The notes: generated by a model not told the origin, from the letters alone. A DNA stretch of 64,000 nucleotides from Pseudomonas viridiflava (GCF_900589395.1 NZ_UUIS01000074.1:62001-126000), one strand, 5' to 3'. Positions 35,621-45,396 are shown, numbered from the stretch's first letter. Numbers and translations are program-made.

Positions 35621-38600
35621 ATGAGAATCGCCCAGATCGCACCCCTGGCCGAAAGCTGCCCGCCACGGTTGTATGGCGGTACTGAACGCATTGTGTCGTA
35701 CCTGACCGAAGAACTGGTTCGCCAGGGGCATGAGGTGACGCTGTTTGCCAGCGGCGACTCGCAGACCCAAGCACGCTTGGTGGCAGGCGTGCCCCAGGCG
35801 CTGCGCCTGGGCCCGAAACCCGAGTTTCCCGACACCTTCCCCTTGCTGATGCTGGATCGGGTGATCAGGCAGGCGGATCAGTTCGACGTGCTGCACTTTC
35901 ATGGTGGCCATGCCCATTTGCCAATGAGCAACGCCCTGGGGGCGCAGGCCATTTCAACCTTGCACGGGCCGCTGGAGCATCCGGAACTGCTGGCCTTTCA
36001 TGCCGGCTTTGCCGAGGCGCCGCTGGTGTCGATTTCGATGGCGCAGCGGCGCCACCTGCAGCGTGGCGTGCACTGGGTCGCCAATATCGGCCATGGATTG
36101 CCGCACGACTTGCTGCCCTTCACCGCCCGGCCCTCGGGCGATTACCTGGCCTTTCTGGGGCGCATTTCCAGGGAAAAACGACCGGATCGGGCCATCGAGA
36201 TTGCGCTGGCCTGCGGTCTGCCGCTGCGCATGGCGGCCAAGGTCGACCCGGCCGACGAGGCGTACTGGCGCCAGCACATCCAGCCGCTGATCCAGGCCAA
36301 CCCCTCGATCGAGTTCGTCGGTGAGATCGATGAGCACCAGAAGGCCGGGTTTCTGGGCAATGCCAAGGCGCTGTTGTTTCCGATCGACTGGCCGGAGCCG
36401 TTCGGCCTGGTGATGATCGAGGCCATGGCCTGTGGCACGCCGGTGATTGCCTTCAACCAGGGTTCGGTGCCTGAGGTGATCGACGAGGGGCAATCGGGCT
36501 TTATCGTCGACAGTGTCGAGCAGGCTGTAGCCGCCGTCGGGCGTCTGGACAGTCTTGAGCGGCGCCGGGTACGGGCGATGTTCGAGCAGCGGTTCACGGT
36601 GCAACGCATGGCGACGCAGTACCTGGCCCTGTACCGTCGGCAGCTCGAGCGCGCCGACCGGCAACGTCCGCCCTTGCCGGCGCCCGGTGGCAGCTCGTTG
36701 CAGGAGCTGCGCCCGCGCACCCTCAAGCACAACGACACCTTTGGCGTCTTCGACCCGCAGGGCGATGTGCAAGCCACGGCGGACAGTCCCCAGGGGCTGT
36801 TTCACCGTGACACACGCTACCTCTCGCACTGGCACCTGACCCTCAATGGCGTACGACCGTTACTGCTCAGCTCGACCCTGCGCGACGACAACGCCATGTT
36901 GACGTGCGACCTGAGCAATCCAGGCCATGGCGACACCGGTGACCTGAAGGGCATGCCCCATGGGCTGATTCACCTGCGCCGCTCGCGCTTTCTGTGGCAG
37001 CGTGCGTGTTTCGAGCGGGTCACGCTGCGAAATTTCGATCAGCAGCCCCGACAGCTGCAACTGCAGATTCGCTTTGGCGCGGATTTCAAGGACTTGTTCG
37101 AAGTGCGCGGCACGCCACGGTGCAAGACTGGCCGGCAGCATCCGCCGTTGCTTGCGGCGCAACAGGTACGGCTTTCCTACACCGGGCTGGATGGACGCTT
37201 GCGCACCACCACCGTGTGTTTCGATCCCCCGCCGCAGCGGCTCGACGGTGATCAGGCCGTGTTCGAGTTGAGCCTGCAGCCCGGTGAAAGCCGCTCGCTG
37301 TTCATGGTCATCCGCTGTGATGCACAAGGCCCGGCCGGGGCGGTGCGACACGCCTTTTTCACGTCGGTGCGCGATGCCCGACGTGAATTACGCACTTTTT
37401 CATCGCGGGCGACGGCCATCCAGACCTCGCATGAAGTGTTCAACGAGGTGGTACGGCGCAGCATTTCCGATCTGTACATGCTGATGACCAAGACCGAGCA
37501 CGGCCTTTACCCGTATGCCGGCATTCCCTGGTACAGCACCGTGTTCGGTCGTGATGCGCTGATTACCGCGCTGGAAATGCTCTGGGTCGACCCCGGCATT
37601 GCCCGGGGTGTATTAGGCCATCTGGCGGCGCAGCAGGCACAAGGCCTGCAGGCCGACAGCGATGCCGAGCCGGGCAAGATCCTGCATGAAGTCCGGCATG
37701 GCGAGATGGCAGTACTGGGAGAGGTGCCGTTTCGTTGCTACTACGGCAGCATGGATGCCACGCCCTTGTTCGTGATGCTGGCTGGCGCCTACCTTTCACG
37801 CACCCACGATGTCGCCACCCTGCAGTACTTGTGGCCGGCTATCGAGGCGGCGCTGGACTGGATCGATCACTACGGCGACCGCGATGGCGATGGCTTGTTC
37901 GAGTACGCCCGGCGTACCGACAGCGGCCTGCTCAATCAAGGCTGGAAAGACAGCCACGATGCCGTTTTTCATGCCGATGGCCGCCTGGCTCAAGGGCCGA
38001 TCGCCCTGGTCGAAGTGCAGGCGTACGTCTATGGCGCGTGGGACGCGGCGCGCACTATTGCCCGGCGGCTGGGGCATACCGAGCGGGCCGCGCAACTCAA
38101 GAACAAGGCGGTGCGTCTGCGTCGGCAGTTCGATGAGCAGTTTTTCGATGAGGCGCTGGGCACCTATGTGCTGGCCCTGGATGGCGACAAGCGCCCCTGC
38201 CGGGTGCGCAGCTCCAATGCCGGGCATGCGCTGTTCACCGGCATTGCCTACACCGAGCGCGCCCGCAGCGTGGTGGCCACATTGATGGATCGCTCCTCGT
38301 TCAGTGGCTGGGGCGTGCGCACGCTGGCCTCGGCGCAGGCGCGCTACAACCCGATGAGCTATCACAACGGTTCGGTTTGGCCCCACGACAATGCCCTGGT
38401 GGCCGCCGGATTTTCCCGCTACGGCTTTCGCCGGGAAGCGGCGCACCTGTGTGAAGCACTGTTTGCCGCCGCCACTTACATCGATCTGCGACGGCTGCCG
38501 GAGCTGTTCTGCGGCTTTGCCCGCCAGCGCACCCAAGGCCCGACGTTCTACCCGGTGGCCTGCTCGCCCCAGGCCTGGGCGGCCGCCGCGCCGTTGTCGA

Positions 38601-38815
38601 TGTTGCAATCGTGCCTGGGGCTGCAATTTGACCCGCAAGGGCTGCGCGTAACCTTCGACGAACCGGTGCTGCCGGCGTTTCTCGATCAGGTCCTGCTGCG
38701 CCGCCTGCAGCTCGGCCAGGGGTCGGTCGACCTGGCCTTGCGCCGCTCCGGTGGCAGTGTGCTGATCGAGGTGCTGCAACGCCAGGGCGATGTCCGGGTG
38801 CTGGTGACCAGCTGA
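35621..38815 (+). CDS. Fusion of GT4 glycosyltransferase and glycogen-debranching (amylo-1,6-glucosidase) domains
   Basis: This is a 1064-residue protein. Residues 1-340 are a GT4 glycosyltransferase (RIAQIAPLAESCPPRLYGGT, FLGRISREKRPDRAI, PEPFGLVMIEAMACGTPVIA with the E-x7-E pattern). From ~365 comes a debranching-enzyme N-domain (LKHNDTFGVFDPQGDVQA, GLFHRDTRYLSHW) and then an (alpha/alpha)6 barrel (GLYPYAGIPWYSTVFGRDAL, LLNQGWKDSHDAVFHADG, NPMSYHNGSVWPHDNALVAA). Each part is complete by sight, and no frameshift is visible at the junction. It could build and trim an alpha-glucan; substrates are not shown. Confidence 0.85.
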   Translation: MRIAQIAPLAESCPPRLYGGTERIVSYLTEELVRQGHEVTLFASGDSQTQARLVAGVPQALRLGPKPEFPDTFPLLMLDRVIRQADQFDVLHFHGGHAHLPMSNALGAQAISTLHGPLEHPELLAFHAGFAEAPLVSISMAQRRHLQRGVHWVANIGHGLPHDLLPFTARPSGDYLAFLGRISREKRPDRAIEIALACGLPLRMAAKVDPADEAYWRQHIQPLIQANPSIEFVGEIDEHQKAGFLGNAKALLFPIDWPEPFGLVMIEAMACGTPVIAFNQGSVPEVIDEGQSGFIVDSVEQAVAAVGRLDSLERRRVRAMFEQRFTVQRMATQYLALYRRQLERADRQRPPLPAPGGSSLQELRPRTLKHNDTFGVFDPQGDVQATADSPQGLFHRDTRYLSHWHLTLNGVRPLLLSSTLRDDNAMLTCDLSNPGHGDTGDLKGMPHGLIHLRRSRFLWQRACFERVTLRNFDQQPRQLQLQIRFGADFKDLFEVRGTPRCKTGRQHPPLLAAQQVRLSYTGLDGRLRTTTVCFDPPPQRLDGDQAVFELSLQPGESRSLFMVIRCDAQGPAGAVRHAFFTSVRDARRELRTFSSRATAIQTSHEVFNEVVRRSISDLYMLMTKTEHGLYPYAGIPWYSTVFGRDALITALEMLWVDPGIARGVLGHLAAQQAQGLQADSDAEPGKILHEVRHGEMAVLGEVPFRCYYGSMDATPLFVMLAGAYLSRTHDVATLQYLWPAIEAALDWIDHYGDRDGDGLFEYARRTDSGLLNQGWKDSHDAVFHADGRLAQGPIALVEVQAYVYGAWDAARTIARRLGHTERAAQLKNKAVRLRRQFDEQFFDEALGTYVLALDGDKRPCRVRSSNAGHALFTGIAYTERARSVVATLMDRSSFSGWGVRTLASAQARYNPMSYHNGSVWPHDNALVAAGFSRYGFRREAAHLCEALFAAATYIDLRRLPELFCGFARQRTQGPTFYPVACSPQAWAAAAPLSMLQSCLGLQFDPQGLRVTFDEPVLPAFLDQVLLRRLQLGQGSVDLALRRSGGSVLIEVLQRQGDVRVLVTS

Positions 38816-38833
38816 ACAGGCATCAGCGCGTTG

Positions 38834-39619
38834 TCACTTGATCGGCTCCAGCCCGTTGTCACGCATCACATCGGCCGCTTCGGCCGAGGCCAGGTAGTCG
38901 AGCAGGGCCTGGGCATCTTGCGGGTGGTTGCTGCGGCTGGCCACGGCGCCGCAATACAGCGTCATCTGCTGGGCCTGGTCGGGGATCAGGCCGACGATCT
39001 GGATGCCGTCGGCCTGCTTGAGTTCACTGAGCTGCTGGAAGCCCAGTTGTGCCTCGCCCCGGGCCAGGACCGCGCCCACCGATTCGGTGCTGATCATCCG
39101 GCTCTTGGGCTGCATGCGATCGGCAATGTGCATCCGGTTGAACATGACCCGCGACACGTAGAGCCCGCTGGCGCTGTTCGCATAGGCAATGGACGAAGCG
39201 TCCAGCAGGGTCTGGCGCAAGCGTTCCATGGTGCTGATGTCCGGCCTGGGCGCGCCGGCCGGCACAGCCAGGGCGATAAAGGCCTTGCCCAGCTCGACCC
39301 GGCTGTCGCCATCGGCATGCCCGTCTTTGATCAGCCGCTCCAGGGCCGGCCGGCTGAGCAGCACAACGTCCGCCGGTTCCTGGCGAGCCATACGGCTGGC
39401 CAGCGCATTGGATGCATCGCCCGTGGAGGGGGCCAATTGGGCCACCAGACGCACGCCGGTGCGCTTTTCATAGTCGCCGCTCAGCGCCTGGAAGGCGCCC
39501 ATGGTGGCGCTGGAGGCCAGAACGATCAATTGCAGGGGCTGGGCGGTGGCCGCATGAACGAAAGACAGCGGCAAAAAGGACAGGACACCGCCGAGCAGCC
39601 AGGGAAGTAATGTTTTCAA
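38834..39619 (-). CDS. ModA-like periplasmic substrate-binding protein
   Basis: The 261-residue protein has a signal peptide (LLPWLLGGVLSFLPLSFVHA) and a type II binding-protein fold of the ModA kind: LQLIVLASSATMGAFQALSG, STGDASNALASRMARQEPAD and DVVLLSRPALERLI, ending in a segment near YLASAEAADVMRDNGLEP. Molybdate-binding members use similar Ser/Ala loops, but the ligand cannot be read off here. No permease or ATPase gene is adjacent, so it is an orphan or serves a distant transporter. Confidence 0.78.
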   Translation of the reverse strand: MKTLLPWLLGGVLSFLPLSFVHAATAQPLQLIVLASSATMGAFQALSGDYEKRTGVRLVAQLAPSTGDASNALASRMARQEPADVVLLSRPALERLIKDGHADGDSRVELGKAFIALAVPAGAPRPDISTMERLRQTLLDASSIAYANSASGLYVSRVMFNRMHIADRMQPKSRMISTESVGAVLARGEAQLGFQQLSELKQADGIQIVGLIPDQAQQMTLYCGAVASRSNHPQDAQALLDYLASAEAADVMRDNGLEPIK

Positions 39620-39963
39620 TGGAGATTGACCTTACTGTCACAGGAACCGGCAAGTATGTGGCAAAAAACGTCCAGGCGTCGGACACCCGATGCCAATGGG
39701 CAGGCAATCACTGGCCGGTATGGGGCCATCCATCGCCTGGCAGGACCGGTCAGCCGGTTGACTGCCACACTGAGTGACGGCAGTAGTACGAATTTCAATG
39801 GCGTATGGATGCGACCCCGGCGTGTAGATCAAGGGGGGCGGTAGCCTTGAAGTGAGCGCGGCTTCAACACCGCCACCGGGGCATCGGTGCGCCAGAGAGA
39901 TGAACTATTCAATCAGCGGTATCAGGCCGCTTCATTTCATATTACAGATAGCCGGTTGCCTGC
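39620..39963. other. Intergenic region, nothing recognised
   Basis: These 344 bp lie between divergent genes and should contain both promoters. A GGCGGTAGC string near 39838 recalls an ops site but is not near a polysaccharide operon and is probably chance. Confidence 0.4.
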
Positions 39964-40596
39964 ATGAACACTGAGTCTGAAATCGATATTTCAGGCCTGA
40001 GGTGTTACGACAAGATTGTCGATGATGTCACCTATAGCGTTCCGCGCGGTATTACCCGGGAAACCCGCGGTCGGGTGTGGATCGTTCGTGTCCTGAAAAA
40101 CAAGAAAGCACAAGTATCGGCCCGCTTTACCGACCTGCGGTTCGGGGGCACCCGGCGCGCACTCAATGCCGCCATTCTTCATTTGCTGCACAGCGGGCAT
40201 GCCTGGCGTCGTGATGATGTATTGCAATTGAATGAATCCACCGTCGTTCACTGGCGTAAACGCAGTGGCGTCGGATTATGTGCCGTGGCGTATGTGACTC
40301 ACCGTGGCCCTGGACGAGGGGAAACCTTTTTTCTGTCGACCTATCGGCGCGTGGCCAGTGGCCGGGGCATGGAGAAGTTCCGGAGCAAGCTGGTGAGCGT
40401 GCTGGAGCGGGCCTGGACCCTTGCCAACGAGGCGCGTGACACGCCTTACGCGGTGCAGAAAAGCATCCGCCAGGACGTCGACAATGTGCTCGACAGTGAC
40501 GCGTTCATGCGTTTCAAACGGGCCGGTCAGCGCAAGGTCGACGAGATTGCCGTGTCCCAGTATGTCGCGTCGCTGAATCGTTACACGCCACGTTAA
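39964..40596 (+). CDS. AP2/ERF-like domain protein
   Basis: The 210-residue protein contains an AP2-like DNA-binding pattern at about residues 38-75 (VWIVRVLKNKKAQVSARFTD, then LRFGGTRRALNAAI). The conserved rest (YSVPRGITRETRG, HWRKRSGVGLCAVAYVTHRG, GPGRGETFFLSTYRRV) is shared closely with residues from about 110 on in the protein at 41139, so these are paralogues. Pseudomonas members are often named pathogenesis-related/ERF protein. A DNA- or RNA-binding role is inferred; there is no membrane segment. Confidence 0.7.
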   Translation: MNTESEIDISGLRCYDKIVDDVTYSVPRGITRETRGRVWIVRVLKNKKAQVSARFTDLRFGGTRRALNAAILHLLHSGHAWRRDDVLQLNESTVVHWRKRSGVGLCAVAYVTHRGPGRGETFFLSTYRRVASGRGMEKFRSKLVSVLERAWTLANEARDTPYAVQKSIRQDVDNVLDSDAFMRFKRAGQRKVDEIAVSQYVASLNRYTPR

Positions 40597-41040
40597 TAAG
40601 GCCTCAACAGGGTGAATTAACATTCGGATGAGGGAAATGTATTCAATTAATTACATGTTGTTACAGCCGTCTAGTACCTGCGGTCGAATCGAACGGCAAT
40701 CGACCGGTTCTTGATTATTTCCGACCGAGTTACAGCAAGTCACCGACGCCGACAGCCATTGGCTTGATCACCTCGGATCGATGGTGAATAATCGCCGCGT
40801 GCAAAAGGGCCAATAAGTGCAGTTGATTGATGCGGGGCGCTTACACCAAAACAGGGAACTCCTACTTGAGGCACTTGTCATTTTTTTAGTTGCCTGGTCC
40901 ACTCTGATGCATTGTAGAGTTATGGCCTTTTAATATTGTTTTGCCATGCCTGAAGACCCTGCAGTGAACCGGCCCGCAAAACGACGTCGCCCGGCTTGCT
41001 TTTATCGCCCGGTACGGATAATCGACAGCAGGACACTGAC
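40597..41040. other. AT-rich intergenic region between the two AP2-like genes
   Basis: These 444 bp, with AT-rich patches near 40615-40670 and 40880-40945, contain no convincing gene. They likely hold a promoter for the small frame and fusion gene downstream. Confidence 0.45.
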
Positions 41041-41145
41041 ATGGCTGCAGTTTCACAGACGCCCGACAGCCCACAGGGCGAATGCCTGGCGCGGCGCAAC
41101 GGGCGGGTAGACCGCACAGAACACTCGAGGCAGGCATCATGCTGA
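41041..41145 (+). CDS. Candidate 34-residue small ORF overlapping the ParE-AP2 gene
   Basis: ATG at 41041 with AGGA about 7 nt upstream opens a frame reading MAAVSQTPDSPQGECLARRN then GRVDRTEHSRQASC. Its TGA overlaps the ATG of the ParE-AP2 gene, a coupling arrangement common for antitoxin-toxin pairs. The peptide does not resemble a ParD antitoxin, and the frame may be chance. Confidence 0.3.
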   Translation: MAAVSQTPDSPQGECLARRNGRVDRTEHSRQASC

Positions 41146-42062
41146 AAATGACACGCAAGGCCAGCCTGGATCTGGACGAGATCTTCCAGCACTACAAGGA
41201 ACGGGTGGGCACTGAACAGGCCGAAGCCATCATTGTCGATGTCATGGCCGAGAGCCTGGCGCTGGAGCGTTCCAGTGCATGGAACACCGCTTCACTGCAG
41301 GACATGCCGGCCGTTCGTGAGCTGGCGCTCAAGCGCTGGCCTTTTCTGACCACCTACCATGTCACGCCCGAGTCAGTGCAGATCCTGCGTTTCCTGCACC
41401 GTAACGGCCAACCGGTCAACCAGCCGCTGGAGGCCCGTACCGATGTCTGGGTGCAGTCCTCGGTTGATGTCTCGGGCTTGCGCTGTTACCAGAAAACCAT
41501 CGACGGGCTGACCTACAACGTGCCACGCGGCATCAGCCGTGAAGTGCGCAGCGCGGTCTGGGTGGTGCGTGTGGTGCGTGACAAACGCGTCATGCTGCAA
41601 TCGCGCTTTGCCGATGCGGCATTCGGCAGCACGCTGGGTGCCCTGGAGGCGGCGAGTATTCACCTCAAGCACAGCGGTCATGCGTGGCTGGAAGAGGACA
41701 TCCTGCAACTTGACGAGCATTGCACCGTGCATTGGCGCAAGCGCAGCGGGGTGGGCCTGTGTGCGGTGTCTTATGTCACCAGCACGGGACCCGGGCGGGG
41801 CGAGACGTTTTTCGTGTCAACCTGGAAGCGGGTTGAAAGCGGCCGTGGCCTGGACAAGTTCCGCGCCAAGCTGGTCGAGACACTGGCGTGTTCACATGCT
41901 CTGCAGCATGGCCTGGACCAGGCGCCGGAGCCGGTGCTCAAGCGTCTGCAAGTCCAGGCCGCGAAACTAATGACCAGCGCCGCTTTCCAGGCCTTTGTGC
42001 AGGCAGGCAGACGCAAGGCCGAGCGCATTGCGGTCGGCGAATACGTGGACAGTCTCAAATAA
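41139..42062 (+). CDS. ParE-type toxin domain fused to an AP2-like domain
   Basis: ATG at 41139 with GAGG 8 nt upstream gives 307 residues. Residues 1-92 follow the ParE/RelE pattern (LKMTRKASLDLDEIFQHYKE, AVRELALKRWPFLTTYHVTP, VQILRFLHRNGQP). From ~108 on, it matches the AP2-like paralogue at 39964 (VSGLRCYQKTIDGLTYNVPR, HWRKRSGVGLCAVSYV, GPGRGETFFVSTWKRV). The join is in frame with no stop. ParE toxins poison gyrase; whether this domain is active, and what the AP2-like part binds, is unknown. There is no ParD gene. Confidence 0.75.
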   Translation: MLKMTRKASLDLDEIFQHYKERVGTEQAEAIIVDVMAESLALERSSAWNTASLQDMPAVRELALKRWPFLTTYHVTPESVQILRFLHRNGQPVNQPLEARTDVWVQSSVDVSGLRCYQKTIDGLTYNVPRGISREVRSAVWVVRVVRDKRVMLQSRFADAAFGSTLGALEAASIHLKHSGHAWLEEDILQLDEHCTVHWRKRSGVGLCAVSYVTSTGPGRGETFFVSTWKRVESGRGLDKFRAKLVETLACSHALQHGLDQAPEPVLKRLQVQAAKLMTSAAFQAFVQAGRRKAERIAVGEYVDSLK

Positions 42063-42090
42063 CTCGCGCGTACCTGAAGGAGGCCGGCGA

Positions 42091-43050
42091 TTGGACAGCG
42101 ACGCATGCAGATGTTCCGAGCAGGAAATAGCCCAGGCCAGGCTGTTCAATAAAAAGCTGGCCTGGCTCCCGCGTTTTCGCATCCGCAATCGCTTCACCCC
42201 CATGGCGCTGCAGACGCTGTTGCGCATGAGCCAGGTGGGCCGTCACCGACGCCTGGGCCGCCACGGTCTACACGCCGAACGCAGGATCGTGACGGTAGAC
42301 GGGGTCTCGGTGCCGGTGAGAATCATCAGGGCCCCCGGCAAGGCCAAGGGCATCGTGCTCGATTTTCATGGCGGCGGTTGGGTGATCGGCAACGCGCAGA
42401 TGAATGACGACCTCAATGTGGGGCTGGTCAAGGCGTGTGAAGTAACGGTGATTTCAGTCGACTATCGCCTGGCGGTGTCGACGCCCCTTGAAGGCCTGCT
42501 GCAGGACTGCCTGTGCGCCGCCCGCTGGCTGCTCGCCGAGGCCCCCGAGTTTGCCGACCTGCCCGTCACCATCGTTGGGGAGTCAGCCGGCGGCCACCTG
42601 GCGGTGGCCACGCTGCTGGGACTCAAGGCGTGGCCGGACCTGTTGCGTCGTGTCACTGCGGCCGTGCTTTATTACGGGGTATACGACCTCAATGGCAGCC
42701 CCAGCGTGCGTGCCGCCGGCCCCGAAACGCTGCTGCTGGACGGCCCGGGCATGGTCGAGGCGTTTCGCATGCTGACCCCCGGGCTCAATGACGCGCAACG
42801 GCAACAGGCCCCGGTTTCACCGCTGTATGGCGACTTCACCGGTTTTCCGCCGGCGTTGATGTTTGTCGGCGAGCTGGACCCGCTGCGCGATGACACATTC
42901 GGCCTGGCCCGACGCTGGGCCGGATCGGCAGAGGTTGACGTGCACCGGTTGCCGGCCGCACCGCACGGGTTCATTCATTTCCCCACCAAGATGGCGAGCA
43001 AGGTGCTGGCGTACACCCACCAATGGGTGACAAGGCGCCTGCAAGGCTGA
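42091..43050 (+). CDS. Alpha/beta hydrolase of the hormone-sensitive lipase family
   Basis: The best start is a TTG at 42091 with AAGGAGG 8-9 nt upstream, giving 319 residues. The HSL oxyanion motif is LDFHGGGWVIG, the nucleophile elbow is GESAGG, and an Asp (ELDPLRDD) and His (PHGFIHF) complete the triad. It is a probable cytoplasmic esterase/lipase acting on short or medium acyl esters. It starts 28 bp after the ParE-AP2 gene and may be cotranscribed. The substrate is unknown. Confidence 0.85.
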   Translation: MDSDACRCSEQEIAQARLFNKKLAWLPRFRIRNRFTPMALQTLLRMSQVGRHRRLGRHGLHAERRIVTVDGVSVPVRIIRAPGKAKGIVLDFHGGGWVIGNAQMNDDLNVGLVKACEVTVISVDYRLAVSTPLEGLLQDCLCAARWLLAEAPEFADLPVTIVGESAGGHLAVATLLGLKAWPDLLRRVTAAVLYYGVYDLNGSPSVRAAGPETLLLDGPGMVEAFRMLTPGLNDAQRQQAPVSPLYGDFTGFPPALMFVGELDPLRDDTFGLARRWAGSAEVDVHRLPAAPHGFIHFPTKMASKVLAYTHQWVTRRLQG

Positions 43051-43104
43051 AGGGCATGGCAGGCTGTGATGCCCACCGCCGCGGCGGGCATGCCTTGAGT
43101 GTGG

Positions 43105-45015
43105 TTACACCTTGAAGCGGCTGACCATCATCTGCAACTGACCGCCCAGGCGCGCCAGCTCAACGCTGGACGTTGCCGTTTCTTCGCTGGCCGATGCGGT
43201 CTGCTCGGACACATCGCGCACATTGATGATGCTGCGGCTGATTTCCTCGGCCACGGCGCTCTGTTGCTCGGCTGCTGCGGCGATCTGCTGGTTCATGGCC
43301 TGGATGTTGGACACTGTCTGGGTAATGCTGCCCAGCGAATCACCCGCCTTGCGGCTCAATTCCACGCTGCTGTTGGTCAGCTCGCGGCTGCCGAGCATGA
43401 TGCTCGACACTTGGCGGGTACCGCTTTGCAGGCCGGCGACCAGGCCTTCGATTTCTTCGGTCGACTGCTGGGTGCGCTGGGCCAGGCCGCGAACCTCGTC
43501 GGCAACCACGGCAAAGCCACGTCCGGCTTCACCGGCGCGTGCCGCTTCAATGGCCGCGTTGAGGGCCAGCAGGTTGGTTTGCTGGGCCACGGACTTGATG
43601 ACGTCCATGACCTTGCCGATCTTGTCGCTTTCCTGTTCCAGTTCGGTCATGGCATCGGCTGAACGCTTGACCTCATTGGCCAGACGCTCGATCTGAGCGA
43701 TCGCTTCGCCAACCACACGGTCACCATCGCGGGCTTCGCGGTCGGCTGCCGAGGCGGCCTGCGAGGCTTGTTCGGCATTGCGTGCCACTTCCTGAACGGT
43801 CGCCGACATTTCGTGCATGGCAGTGGCCACCTGGTCGGTTTCGGTTTTCTGGCTGTTGACGCCGGCGCTGGTCTGTTCGGTGATTGCCGAGAGTTCTTCG
43901 GCGGCACTGGCAATCTGGGCCACGCTGTCACGAATGCCGGCGATCAGCTCGCGCAAGGTGCTGCCCATGCGCTGGATGCCTTGCTGCAGTACGCCAAGCT
44001 CGTCGCGCCGGGTTACGGCCAGGGTGTGGGTCAGGTCGCCCGAGGCGATACGCTCGACCACTTCCAGTGTCTGTTGCAGCGGGCGAGTGATCTGCCGGGT
44101 GATCAACACCGCCGCCACGATGCCGAGGATCAGCGCCAGCAAGGTGCAGATGATCTGCCACTGACGAGCCTGGGCACTTTCTATGTCGCGGCGATCCAGT
44201 TGCAATTGGGTGAGATCATCGTTGATCTTGACGATGTCCTGGCCTTGAGTGGTCATCTCCTTGCGGGCCTGGACAATTTGCGCATCGGCGGTCTTGAAGC
44301 CTTGCAGGGCGCCACGGTAGGCCAGCAGCGCGCTTTCCAGTTGCTTGAAACGCGCAGACTGGCTGCCGGCGAAGACGCTGTTCATGCGCTCCAGGCCATT
44401 GATGGTCGTTTCCAGCTGGCCGAAGGCTTTCTGCTCGCCTTCGGGGTTGGGCGCCGCAGCGTAGCCACGGACTTCATAGCGCACCTTGAGCAAGTCCAGC
44501 CGGGCCTGAACCATCACTTGGTACTGTTCCAGTTGTGCGGGATCACCTTGTACTTCGACCAGGGTCTGATCGACCAGGCCGGCGGCTTTTTCTGCCTGGG
44601 TGGCCATGTCGACGCGTGCCTGGTTGCCTGTCTTGTAGCCGGCACGCATGTCGTTGAACGACTGCTGGTAAGCGTTGGTGATCTGGCTCAGTTGATTGAG
44701 CATCTTGAGGTTTTCAGCGCTCTTGAATGTGCCGAGCAGGTGGTCGATCTGGCCCTTGAAGCCGTTGAAGGACGTCTGCACGGTGTCGGCGACTTTTTCG
44801 TCGCCGCTGGCCAGCATATATTGCAGGCGGGTCACGCGTAACTTGGTCAGCTCGGCATTGAGCGTCGCGATGTCGCTCGTCCAGTTGCTGCGGTCAATGA
44901 GTTTGCCCAGGCCGGTCCAGCTGACAAGGGCCAGAATGGCAGTAAAAACAAGCACCAGACCAAAGCCCAGAGCCAGTTTCATATTGACGCTGATATTGGA
45001 AAACCAGCTGTTCAT
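43105..45015 (-). CDS. Methyl-accepting chemotaxis protein with an HBM-type ligand domain
   Basis: The 636-residue protein has a transmembrane segment at ~12-34, a long all-helical periplasmic domain of helical bimodular (HBM) type (res ~40-285, about 250 residues), a second transmembrane segment (LLALILGIVAAVLITRQ), a HAMP and a signalling tip with NLLALNAAIEAARAGEAGRG. HBM receptors such as P. putida McpS sense organic acids; the ligand here is not determined. It is divergent from the dCache receptor. Confidence 0.88.
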   Translation of the reverse strand: MNSWFSNISVNMKLALGFGLVLVFTAILALVSWTGLGKLIDRSNWTSDIATLNAELTKLRVTRLQYMLASGDEKVADTVQTSFNGFKGQIDHLLGTFKSAENLKMLNQLSQITNAYQQSFNDMRAGYKTGNQARVDMATQAEKAAGLVDQTLVEVQGDPAQLEQYQVMVQARLDLLKVRYEVRGYAAAPNPEGEQKAFGQLETTINGLERMNSVFAGSQSARFKQLESALLAYRGALQGFKTADAQIVQARKEMTTQGQDIVKINDDLTQLQLDRRDIESAQARQWQIICTLLALILGIVAAVLITRQITRPLQQTLEVVERIASGDLTHTLAVTRRDELGVLQQGIQRMGSTLRELIAGIRDSVAQIASAAEELSAITEQTSAGVNSQKTETDQVATAMHEMSATVQEVARNAEQASQAASAADREARDGDRVVGEAIAQIERLANEVKRSADAMTELEQESDKIGKVMDVIKSVAQQTNLLALNAAIEAARAGEAGRGFAVVADEVRGLAQRTQQSTEEIEGLVAGLQSGTRQVSSIMLGSRELTNSSVELSRKAGDSLGSITQTVSNIQAMNQQIAAAAEQQSAVAEEISRSIINVRDVSEQTASASEETATSSVELARLGGQLQMMVSRFKV

Positions 45016-45396
45016 TCGACGTTCTCCCGGAATGTCTATTTTAATGAGTCAGGCCGCTGGAGATTGTTCTTGTGAGGCCATTGCAAGGTATTACGCATTA
45101 CCCTATCGGCTGCAGAGCGTCAGGCTGTAAGGCAAAAGGGATAATTTTTAAAAAAAAACGGTAATAGTCTTTTTTCAGCCTGTGTTTGCTGCAGGCCACG
45201 TCTATAGAGGGCTCCAGCCTTCTCATAAAAAAATGCCACTGGGCCGACAGCGAATGAAAAACGTGTTAAAACCCGCCTATACTTCCGCTTATCCGTGCCT
45301 AGTTGACGTACGACAACGTTCAAGAGTCTGAAAGTTCTTGGCCGAGGGCGCATGCCTGCTGATTCCCGTTCCTGATAATTGCTGAGATAGACCCTG
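45016..45396. promoter_or_regulatory. Divergent promoter region of the two chemoreceptor genes
   Basis: The 381 bp hold the promoters of both chemoreceptor genes. A poly-A/T stretch is present at about 45145-45175. No operator was assigned. Confidence 0.5.

Noticed and set aside
39836..39846. ops-like GGCGGTAGC string
   Set aside because: Not followed by a polysaccharide operon; a 9-bp match is expected by chance in 64 kb of GC-rich DNA.
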